Shown here: piece after piece, positions 1-4,998 of the stretch
How the letters are laid out: the number at the start of each line of letters is the position of its first letter
Position numbering within the stretch: the first letter of the stretch is position 1
DNA from: Candidatus Bathyarchaeota archaeon
GTDB lineage: Archaea; Thermoproteota; Bathyarchaeia; TCS64
Length of the DNA stretch: 11,055 nucleotides
NCBI GenBank assembly: GCA_026014515.1
Contig: JAOZIG010000211.1
Location: 1-11,055 of the forward strand
Direction: 5' to 3'
Notes under the pieces: generated by a model
What the model was told of the DNA's origin: nothing
Databases searched by the model: none
What the model saw: the letters and a program-made list of their open reading frames with translations, nothing else
Program-made: the position numbers and the translations under genes

Positions 1-708
1 GATAAGGGTGATGTCGTTGAGAATGCGCTCAAGGAATCTCTTGAAGTAGTCATGAACGGCGAGTCCCGACTTGACCTTTTAGGAAAAGTAGCCGAGTCCA
101 AGAAAAAAGGTGAACCCTATAGCATTATGTTCGTTGGGATCAACGGCACTGGTAAGACTACCACTATCGCTAAGGTGACTCATCTTCTAAAGAAAAATGG
201 TTATAGTGTTGTGCTAGCATCAGGCGACACCTATAGAGCGGGAGCCATAGAGCAGCTAGAAGAACATGGACGAAGACTAGGCGTAAGAGTAATCCGCCAC
301 AAGTACGGTTCAGATGCAGCCGCCGTAGGTTATGATGCCATTGAACATGCCCGCGCACAGGGAATCGATGTGGTATTGATTGATACCGCTGGGCGTATGC
401 AGACAAACAGAAACCTCATGGATGAACTTCAGAAGGTAAAACGAGTAGTTCAACCAAAGCTCACAATAATGATACTGGACAGTCTCATTGGAAACGATGC
501 TACTGAACAGGCAATGACCTTCAACAAACACATTGGGTTCGATGCAGCGATAATCACCAAGATAGATGCAGACGCAAAAGGCGGAAGCAGTCTAAGTGTA
601 TCATACCTCACAGGAAAACCAGTTCTCTTTGTAGGCGTAGGACAGGAATATGATGACTTGCAGCCTTTCAACGCGGAGTGGTTCGCTGAGAAACTCCTCG
701 CAGATTAG
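1..708 (+). CDS. ftsY: Signal recognition particle receptor FtsY, 5'-truncated by window edge
   Basis: This is the SRP receptor GTPase, which docks ribosome–SRP complexes at the membrane Sec translocon. The frame is open from base 1, so the first visible codon (Asp) is not the start; the N domain lies outside the window and the methionine at base 52 is internal. The visible 235 residues are the G domain: P-loop GINGTGKTTT at fragment residues 46-55, the DTYRAGA motif typical of SRP GTPases, DTAGRMQTN (G3), TKIDADAKGG (G4 plus the FtsY/Ffh-specific continuation) and a C-terminal GQEYDDLQPF segment. Ffh would continue into an M domain, whereas this protein ends right after the G domain, so it is FtsY. 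Tandem stops TAG TAA end it. It lies 41 bases before secE, and both act in co-translational membrane targeting, so co-transcription is likely. Confidence 0.95.
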   Translation, partial: DKGDVVENALKESLEVVMNGESRLDLLGKVAESKKKGEPYSIMFVGINGTGKTTTIAKVTHLLKKNGYSVVLASGDTYRAGAIEQLEEHGRRLGVRVIRHKYGSDAAAVGYDAIEHARAQGIDVVLIDTAGRMQTNRNLMDELQKVKRVVQPKLTIMILDSLIGNDATEQAMTFNKHIGFDAAIITKIDADAKGGSSLSVSYLTGKPVLFVGVGQEYDDLQPFNAEWFAEKLLAD

Positions 709-749
709 TAAACTTTAACTAGGATTTATGGTTCGATAGGGTGAATAAT

Positions 750-920
750 ATGGGACTGAACGAGTTTTTCCAATCAGCAGACAGGCTTCTACGAACACTA
801 AGTAGACCAGACTGGAAGACCTACTGGATGAGTATAAAGATCGTCTTCGCTGGAATCGGCTTAATGGGAGCTATTGGATATGTCGTAAAGCTCCTTGCGG
901 CGGTAATATCTCCAGCTTAA
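750..920 (+). CDS. secE: Preprotein translocase subunit SecE (Sec61-gamma)
   Basis: This 56-residue protein is the archaeal SecE/Sec61-gamma, the clamp subunit of the SecYE-beta channel. An amphipathic N-terminal helix (residues 3-17, NEFFQSADRLLRTLSRP) lies on the membrane surface. The conserved family segment with Pro20, Trp22 and Tyr25 follows, and then one membrane helix at about residues 31-53. Length and layout match archaeal SecE (about 55-65 residues) rather than the longer three-helix form of some bacteria. The ATG at 750 is chosen because GGTGA at 740-744 sits 5 bases upstream; an in-frame GTG at 741 overlaps that site and is less likely. It stands between ftsY and spt5, the usual archaeal neighbourhood, but is separated from spt5 by 312 bases holding an antisense gene. 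Confidence 0.9.
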   Translation: MGLNEFFQSADRLLRTLSRPDWKTYWMSIKIVFAGIGLMGAIGYVVKLLAAVISPA

Positions 921-950
921 AAGAAAATATTTCTTAGTTTTCTTTATTGT
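921..950. terminator. T-rich convergent terminator region between secE and the antisense small gene
   Basis: A near-palindrome, AAGAAAATATTTCTT (921-935), directly follows the secE stop. On the plus strand it runs into TTTCTTAGTTTTCTTTATT. On the minus strand the stop of the small gene (936-934) is followed by a run rich in T (ATATTTTCTTTT). Archaeal terminators are mainly T-tracts, so this short stretch could end transcription in both directions. This is inferred from base composition only. Confidence 0.5.
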
Positions 951-1095
951 ATGGATATCTCACGTAGAATAGGTACATTAGGAGTACAAGGAATCCGCCT
1001 GCAACTAATGCTACTTCTTCAAACTCTAAGAACAGTATTGATGTGTCATGCTGCTGTGCTGCAACAAATGATAGTATGCTTGATAGTATTCCCAT
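934..1095 (-). CDS. Small single-pass membrane protein, unrecognised, antisense within the secE–spt5 gap
   Basis: I do not recognise this 53-residue protein. It begins MGILSSILSFVAAQQHDTS, has an acidic stretch (EFEE, about residues 24-27), then one strong hydrophobic helix at about residues 28-45 (core ALVAGGFLVLLMYLFY) and a short polar, basic tail RYPYNKEN. The charges suggest the C-terminus is on the cytoplasmic side. Three signals support it as a real gene: a GGTGA ribosome site 4 bases before the ATG, a clean TATA-like box ATATAAAA about 37 bases before the ATG, and a T-rich stretch after the stop. It is transcribed towards secE and divergently from the spt5 promoter. A role beside the Sec translocon is an inference from position only. 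An overlapping plus-strand frame at 951-1151 has no ribosome site and no recognisable protein features. Confidence 0.7.
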   Translation of the reverse strand: MGILSSILSFVAAQQHDTSILFLEFEEVALVAGGFLVLLMYLFYVRYPYNKEN

Positions 1096-1099
1096 GTTT

Positions 1100-1104
1100 T
1101 CACC
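1100..1104 (-). promoter_or_regulatory. Ribosome binding site of the antisense small gene
   Basis: On the minus strand GGTGA (1104 to 1100) is followed by AAAC and then ATG at 1095. This is the same motif and nearly the same spacing as used by secE and L10 in this window. It fixes the start of the 53-residue protein. Confidence 0.65.
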
Positions 1105-1128
1105 GGTCTAATACAATCCCTGATCGTG

Positions 1129-1136
1129 TTTTATAT
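1129..1136 (-). promoter_or_regulatory. TATA-like box for the antisense small gene
   Basis: The minus strand reads ATATAAAA here. A start of transcription about 25 bases downstream would fall near 1106, giving a leader of roughly 11 bases that just contains the GGTGA site. The box and the spt5 box at 1184-1191 point in opposite directions about 50 bases apart. Confidence 0.55.
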
Positions 1137-1183
1137 GTCTTCCCAGTTTAACACCGCGTTAATCGGTCAAAGGTTTTAGGAAT

Positions 1184-1191
1184 CTTAATAT
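1184..1191 (+). promoter_or_regulatory. Candidate TATA box of the spt5–L11–L1–L10 operon
   Basis: CTTAATAT lies in an AT-rich patch inside otherwise more GC-rich sequence. Transcription starting about 25 bases downstream would begin near 1212, leaving a leader of about 20 bases before the TTG start of spt5 at 1233. It is the only TATA-like stretch I see close before spt5 on this strand. Confidence 0.45.
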
Positions 1192-1232
1192 CTACGCGCT
1201 TGATAATGCTTGGTGCATCGGGCGTGGTCTAG

Positions 1233-1700
1233 TTGTCCGAAAAAAGTATAAGAACATCCCTTTACGCGGTAAAAGTCACGAATGGTCAGGAAAGGACAGT
1301 AGCCTTAATGCTGGCTGATAAAGCCAAAGTAGAAGGCTCACCGATTCAGGCTATCCTAGCTCCAGCTGAGCTAAGGGGTTACATTATAATTGAAGCCCAG
1401 ACCCCACACATCGTGGATGAACTCATCAGAGGGATGAGACACACACGAGAGAGGGTTCAGGGAACCATCAGTCCGGACGAGGTAGACCATTACATAGAAA
1501 CCAAGCCGGTTGTAGAAGGCTTAGAAGAAGGAACTCTAGTCGAGGTAATCGCAGGGCCCTTCAAGGGAATGCAGGCAAGAGTTGTCCGTGTGGAGTCCTC
1601 AAAGGAGGAGGTCACCATCGAGATACTTGAGGCTGCCTTCACGTTGCCTATCACAGTCCACGCTGACTATGTCCGAGAACTCAAAGGAGTAGAAGAATAA
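1233..1700 (+). CDS. spt5: Transcription elongation factor Spt5 (archaeal NusG)
   Basis: Archaeal Spt5 binds the clamp of RNA polymerase, with Spt4, raises processivity and can couple transcription to the ribosome. The 155 residues form an NGN domain at about 8-90, starting with YAVKVTNGQERTVA and containing the RGYIIIEA strand, and a KOW domain at about 98-152 containing GTLVEVIAGPFKGMQARV. Size and two-domain plan match archaeal Spt5. The start is a TTG: the codon just before it is an in-frame TAG (1230-1232), and no in-frame ATG lies between the stop and the NGN core. Only a weak GGCGTGG-like site precedes it. The stop overlaps the ATG of L11 by one base (TAATG), so the two are translationally coupled. 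Confidence 0.93.
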   Translation: MSEKSIRTSLYAVKVTNGQERTVALMLADKAKVEGSPIQAILAPAELRGYIIIEAQTPHIVDELIRGMRHTRERVQGTISPDEVDHYIETKPVVEGLEEGTLVEVIAGPFKGMQARVVRVESSKEEVTIEILEAAFTLPITVHADYVRELKGVEE

Positions 1701-2182
1701 TGGTAGAAAAAACCTTCAACTTCATCGTCAACGGCGGCAAAGCCACCGGTGGTCCACCTATCGGTCCAGCACTTGGCCCAATGGGTGTCAACATCATGGC
1801 TATCGTCAACGAGATCAACTCACAGACAGCCGAATACGATGGACTACCAGTACCAGTAGACGTAACCATTGACACAGACACCAGGGAGTTCAGCGTCAAG
1901 GTCGGCATGCTAACAACATTCGCACTGATCAGTCAAGCCGCAGGCTTGGACAAGGGATCAGGAGAGCCAAACTCGAAATTCGTGGCAGACCTAAGCTTCG
2001 ATCAGTTGATTGGAGTAGCCAAGAAGAAGAGGGCGGGAATCTATGCAGCCACACTAAAGACCGCTGTACGTGAAGTACTTGGTACATGCCAGAGCGCCGG
2101 TGTAACGGTCGATGGTAGACCCGCAAAAGAGGTTCAGGAAGCAATCAAAGCAGGAGAGTTTGACTCCCAGCTAGCAGAATAA
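1700..2182 (+). CDS. rpl11: Large ribosomal subunit protein uL11
   Basis: uL11 is part of the GTPase-associated centre at the base of the ribosomal stalk and binds 23S rRNA there. The 160-residue protein has the N-terminal domain with the family's Gly/Pro-rich motif GGPPIGPALGPMGVNI (about residues 17-32) and a C-terminal RNA-binding domain with the AKKKRAGIYAATLKTAVREV helix region, ending with the archaeal-style extension VTVDGRPAKEVQEAIKAGEF. Length agrees with archaeal homologues. Its ATG overlaps the spt5 stop by one base, and GGAG at 1686-1689 inside spt5 is the likely ribosome site. L10 and L12, which bind near uL11 on the ribosome, would be expected downstream in the same operon. Confidence 0.96.
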   Translation: MVEKTFNFIVNGGKATGGPPIGPALGPMGVNIMAIVNEINSQTAEYDGLPVPVDVTIDTDTREFSVKVGMLTTFALISQAAGLDKGSGEPNSKFVADLSFDQLIGVAKKKRAGIYAATLKTAVREVLGTCQSAGVTVDGRPAKEVQEAIKAGEFDSQLAE

Positions 2183-2185
2183 ACC

Positions 2186-2193
2186 TTTAAAAA
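2186..2193 (+). promoter_or_regulatory. Possible internal TATA box before L1
   Basis: TTTAAAAA occurs in the 42-base gap between L11 and L1, about 35 bases before the L1 start. In some archaea L1–L10–L12 is transcribed separately from L11, so an internal promoter is plausible, but the signal is short and may just reflect an AT-rich spacer. AGAGGA at 2212-2217 is the ribosome site of L1. Confidence 0.3.
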
Positions 2194-2224
2194 AGATACC
2201 ATGTGAGAAAGAGAGGAATCTAAA

Positions 2225-2869
2225 ATGTCACTCCCGACAGAACAAATTCTGAAATCAATCGAAAAGGCAAGAGAGGCATCACCAGAACGTAAGTTCGAGC
2301 AGAGCTTTGACCTTGCCATAAACCTACGGGAACTCGACATGAATAGGCCTGACAACAGAGTAAACATCCGTTTCCAGCTACCTAACGGTGTTGGAGCACG
2401 GAAGGTACTCGTGTTCGCCTCAGGCGACCTCGCGCTGAGAGCAAGGAGGGCAGGAGCGGACGAAGTAGTAGAGCCCGCAGAACTTGATCAGCTTGCGACG
2501 GACAAAAAAGCAGCTAAGAAAAAGCTTGCACCATATGACTCGTTCGTCGCTGAGGCACCAATGATGCCAACAGTAGGTCGCGTAGCAGGACCAATCTTGG
2601 GACCCAGGGGAAAGATGCCCACTCCTGTACCGCCACAGGCACCCATAGATGAGATATTAGAACGCGAGCGCCGTACAATAGTACTCAGAAGCAGGGACAA
2701 AGCGTTTGTCCACTGCATAGTAGGAAAGGAGGGAATGAGCGACGAGGAGGTCGCCCAGAACATCGAGACAGTCATCAGGAACCTGACGGCTGCCACGAAG
2801 AGAGGCTTTGCGAACATCAAGACGATGTACCTGAAGCTGACCATGGGTGACAGCGTCAAGCTCATGTAG
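2225..2869 (+). CDS. rpl1: Large ribosomal subunit protein uL1
   Basis: uL1 forms the mobile L1 stalk that handles deacylated tRNA leaving the E site, and in many organisms also represses translation of its own mRNA. The 214-residue protein has the split domain I (about residues 1-65 and 155-214) and the inserted domain II. Family marks visible are the FDLAINLRELDMNRPDNRV strand near the N-terminus, the GRVAGPILGPRGKMPTPVP loop (about residues 118-138) and the C-terminal segment TKRGFANIKTMYLKLTMG. Length is normal for archaea. The ATG at 2225 has AGAGGA 7 bases upstream. Its stop codon overlaps the GGTGA site of the next gene, coupling L1 and L10. I could not identify an L1-binding hairpin in the mRNA near the start. 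Confidence 0.96.
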   Translation: MSLPTEQILKSIEKAREASPERKFEQSFDLAINLRELDMNRPDNRVNIRFQLPNGVGARKVLVFASGDLALRARRAGADEVVEPAELDQLATDKKAAKKKLAPYDSFVAEAPMMPTVGRVAGPILGPRGKMPTPVPPQAPIDEILERERRTIVLRSRDKAFVHCIVGKEGMSDEEVAQNIETVIRNLTAATKRGFANIKTMYLKLTMGDSVKLM

Positions 2870-2879
2870 GTGAATCATT

Positions 2880-3740
2880 ATGAGTAGCCACATCCCATCC
2901 GAGAAATACGAGACCGTTCAGGAAACAGTCGAGCTAATCAATCAATACGAGATAATCGCAGCCGCAGACCTCAACAAAGTAACCAGCGCAATGCTGCAAG
3001 ACATGAGGAAGCAGCTTCGTGGCAGACACAAGTTCAAGGTAGTCAAAAACACCTTGATGAGGATCAGCATGGAGCAGGCCGGAAAAGAGGGAACACAGGA
3101 TTTCATTGACTCAGTCAGTGGACCAAACGTGTTCTTGTTCACCAACGGCAACCCATTCAAGATCGCCATGGAGCTAAACGCCAACAAGGTCAAGGTATTC
3201 GCCAAGGCAGGAGATATCGCAATGAATGATATCGTCCTAAGCGCAGGTAACACTGGGCTAAGCCCCGGACCCCTCATCGGGAAATTCGGAGCACTAGGCG
3301 CAAGAACTAGGATTGAGGCAGGTAACATCTGGGTAGCAACAGACGCAACTGTATGCAAGAAAGGTGAAGAGATCAGTGAAGACCTCGCAGATCTCCTCCA
3401 GCGTATGGGCGTAAGAGCATCCGAGATGGGCTTGAGCATCAAAGCAGTCTATGAGAAAGGCGATGTACTACTAGGTGAAGACCTGATACTAGACATCGAC
3501 GAGTACAGGACTCAGCTAGAGCAGGCGATTGGCGGAGCATTCCAGGTAGCCGTAGAGGCAGCCTATGTGACTCCAGAGACACTACCCACCATCATAGCGA
3601 AGGCAGTGCAGCAGGCACGCTCAGTAGCTGTGGAGGCGGAGTGGCCAACACCTCAGACCATCGAGTTATTGATTGCCAAGGCAAACGCGGAAGCCAGAGG
3701 ACTCGCCAGCAAGGTTGGCGAGAAGATGGCGGACGCTTAA
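2880..3740 (+). CDS. rpl10: Large ribosomal subunit protein uL10 (P0), lacking the acidic C-terminal tail
   Basis: uL10/P0 anchors the L12 dimers of the stalk that recruits translation GTPases. The N-terminal rRNA-binding domain (about residues 1-105) contains KVVKNTLMRI. The archaeal/eukaryotic insertion domain follows (about 106-190, with SPGPLIGKFGALGART), and then a spine of three amphipathic helices (about 211-229, 235-256 and 259-282) that should each bind one L12 dimer. The ATG at 2880 is preceded by GGTGA at 2869-2873. The protein stops at 286 residues, just after the third helix. Euryarchaeal and crenarchaeal P0 proteins I know are about 310-350 residues and end in a flexible, acidic tail with a GLFG-like hydrophobic end, which is missing here. 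The downstream sequence is T-rich and non-coding, so this is not a simple frameshift. No L12 gene follows. Confidence 0.95.
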   Translation: MSSHIPSEKYETVQETVELINQYEIIAAADLNKVTSAMLQDMRKQLRGRHKFKVVKNTLMRISMEQAGKEGTQDFIDSVSGPNVFLFTNGNPFKIAMELNANKVKVFAKAGDIAMNDIVLSAGNTGLSPGPLIGKFGALGARTRIEAGNIWVATDATVCKKGEEISEDLADLLQRMGVRASEMGLSIKAVYEKGDVLLGEDLILDIDEYRTQLEQAIGGAFQVAVEAAYVTPETLPTIIAKAVQQARSVAVEAEWPTPQTIELLIAKANAEARGLASKVGEKMADA

Positions 3741-3743
3741 ACC

Positions 3744-3765
3744 ATTTTTTATTTTATTTAATTTA
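3744..3765 (+). terminator. T-tract terminator after the ribosomal protein operon
   Basis: The L10 stop (3738-3740) is followed by ATTTTTTATTTTATTTAATTTA. A T-tract of this kind without a strong hairpin is typical of archaeal termination. It agrees with a change in gene content and composition immediately downstream. Confidence 0.7.
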
Positions 3766-3805
3766 TCAAGTTTCTATCCAGAATATGTAGAGATTCTGAA
3801 GTTTC

Positions 3806-3813
3806 CTTATATG
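3806..3813 (+). promoter_or_regulatory. Candidate TATA box of the flavodoxin gene
   Basis: CTTATATG lies about 36 bases before the ATG at 3846. A transcript starting about 25 bases downstream would have a short leader containing AAGG (3835-3838), spaced 7 bases from the ATG. A GAGGT at 3829-3833 is a second possible ribosome site. The rest of the 105-base gap after L10 is AT-rich and shows no gene. Confidence 0.4.
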
Positions 3814-3845
3814 ATGAAATCTTGTAAAGAGGTTAAGGAAATATA

Positions 3846-4304
3846 ATGAAAACTTTGATTGTACTTTACTCATATCATCATAATAACACTGAGAAGGTTG
3901 CTAGGGTTATCTCTGGTGTCCTTAATGCTGAGATTAAGAAACCTAGTGAGGTTAATCTTGATGAGGTTGGTGAGTATGATTTGATTGGCTTTGGTTCAGG
4001 TATCTACTCAGATAAACATCACCCTACTTTACTTGAACTAGCAGAGAGGTTACCTGAGACCTCATCCCAGAGGGCGTTCATATTCACTACAAGTGCAATT
4101 ACTAGTGAGTCGAAAATAGCCTCTGATCATAACCCTATAAGGGATATATTATTGTCAAAAGGTTTCGAGATAGCTGGAGAATATCAATGCGTTGGTTTTA
4201 ACACCAATAGTTTTCTGAAGTATTTTGGTGGGATGAACAAGAATCGTCCAAATGCTTATGACCTAGATAAAGCCGAAGCCTTTGCACGTAAACTAGTCCT
4301 TTAG
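3846..4304 (+). CDS. Flavodoxin-family protein
   Basis: This is a 152-residue flavodoxin-like FMN protein of the short-chain type, probably a cytoplasmic electron carrier or small flavin reductase; the partner is not visible here. The phosphate-binding loop after the first strand is SYHHNNT (residues 9-15), a variant of the usual T-x-T-G-x-T loop. The second FMN loop is FGSGIYSDKHHPTL (49-62) and the third FIFTTSA (78-84). Near the end, GGMNKNRPNAYDLDKAEAFA (128-147) is a mark of this flavodoxin subgroup. There is no signal peptide and no membrane helix. Codons are visibly richer in A/T than in the ribosomal genes just upstream. The next gene starts 46 bases later and appears to have its own promoter, so the two may not be functionally linked. 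Confidence 0.85.
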   Translation: MKTLIVLYSYHHNNTEKVARVISGVLNAEIKKPSEVNLDEVGEYDLIGFGSGIYSDKHHPTLLELAERLPETSSQRAFIFTTSAITSESKIASDHNPIRDILLSKGFEIAGEYQCVGFNTNSFLKYFGGMNKNRPNAYDLDKAEAFARKLVL

Positions 4305-4320
4305 TTTTACTTTGTTAAAC

Positions 4321-4328
4321 CATATATC
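4321..4328 (+). promoter_or_regulatory. Candidate TATA box for a leaderless phosphoesterase transcript
   Basis: CATATATC is centred about 26 bases before the GTG at 4351, the exact distance expected if transcription starts at the first base of that codon. It therefore helps to choose GTG 4351 over the in-frame TTG at 4312, which lies upstream of the box. Confidence 0.45.
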
Positions 4329-4350
4329 TGGTTCATACAGTATACATGGT

Positions 4351-4962
4351 GTGAAGGATCGAGAACCCCTTAAGGACTATAAAGAGAAACGGGATTTCTC
4401 CGCAACACCAGAACCTAGTGGAGAGGTTAAGGAAAGCAAGGATGAGCCTATCTTTGTTATCCAGAAACATGATGCCAGTAACCTGCACTATGATCTCAGG
4501 CTAGAGGCAGATGGTGTCTTAAAGTCATGGGCTGTCCCCAAAGGACCATCAATGGACCCAAAGGTGAAAAGATTAGCAGTTCCCACAGAGGATCACCCAA
4601 TGGCGTACGCGGACTTTGAGGGTGTAATTCCTGAGGGTCATTATGGGGCTGGAACCGTGATTGTCTGGGACTCTGGAACATTCAGTAACACGAAGGGTGA
4701 TGATTTCAGTCTATCCGATAACTTGGATGAGGGGCACGCAACAATCCATCTTAATGGCTCTAAGCTGGTCGGGGACTTTGCGTTAATTCGCACAAAGCGT
4801 GGAGGAAAACGCCCCCAATGGCTGTTCTTCAAGATGAAGGATGATTACGCTAAACCGGGTAGCGATATTACTTCTGAGCTGCCTAACTCCTCCAAGACTG
4901 GACACAGCCTAAAGGAAGTAGAAGCAGAGGAAGAACCCGCTGACTTGAGTGATTTTGAGTAG
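4351..4962 (+). CDS. Stand-alone LigD-type 3'-phosphoesterase (PE domain)
   Basis: This is the DNA 3'-end-healing phosphoesterase that forms the N-terminal domain of bacterial LigD and occurs alone in some archaea. It trims 3' ribonucleotides and removes 3' phosphates so that ends can be joined. With a GTG start at 4351 the protein has 203 residues. His40, His46, Asp48, Arg50, His82 and Tyr86 fit the catalytic set of Pseudomonas LigD PE (His42, His48, Asp50, Arg52, His84, Tyr88) with a constant offset of two, so the enzyme looks intact. Other marks are YKEKRDF at the start, SWAVPKGPS, and PEGHYGAGTVIVWDSGTF. The last 25 residues are acidic and probably disordered. A TTG at 4312 would add 13 residues but lies before the likely TATA box. 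No Ku, ligase or primase-polymerase gene is in the window. Confidence 0.9.
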   Translation: MKDREPLKDYKEKRDFSATPEPSGEVKESKDEPIFVIQKHDASNLHYDLRLEADGVLKSWAVPKGPSMDPKVKRLAVPTEDHPMAYADFEGVIPEGHYGAGTVIVWDSGTFSNTKGDDFSLSDNLDEGHATIHLNGSKLVGDFALIRTKRGGKRPQWLFFKMKDDYAKPGSDITSELPNSSKTGHSLKEVEAEEEPADLSDFE

Positions 4963-4998
4963 CGGTAATCCTATTTTCCTGTATCCCATTTACATTGT

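Noticed and set aside
951..1151. Plus-strand open frame of 66 codons in the secE–spt5 gap
   Set aside because: It has no ribosome site and its protein shows no coherent features; it is antisense to the better-supported minus-strand small gene.
1220..1240. GGGCGTGGTCTAGTTGTCC resembles the 5' end and D-arm (A-box like) of a tRNA
   Set aside because: No matching anticodon arm, T arm (GGTTCRA) or 3' acceptor strand follows; the downstream bases encode the start of Spt5.
1206..1700. Pyrrolysine reading of TAG 1230-1232 to give a longer Spt5
   Set aside because: TAG is the most frequent stop in this window and the extra eight residues match no Spt5 feature.
2225..2320. L1-binding hairpin in the L1 mRNA, as known for methanogen L1 autoregulation
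   Set aside because: I looked in the first codons but found no convincing stem with the asymmetric loop of the rRNA site.
2488..3442. Long minus-strand open frames (125 and 166 codons) under L1 and L10
   Set aside because: Both lie wholly opposite well-identified ribosomal protein genes and have compositions typical of complementary-strand shadows.
3738..3845. Frameshifted acidic tail of L10 after the stop
   Set aside because: All three frames after 3740 are T-rich and broken by stops; none encodes an acidic or Ala-rich stretch.
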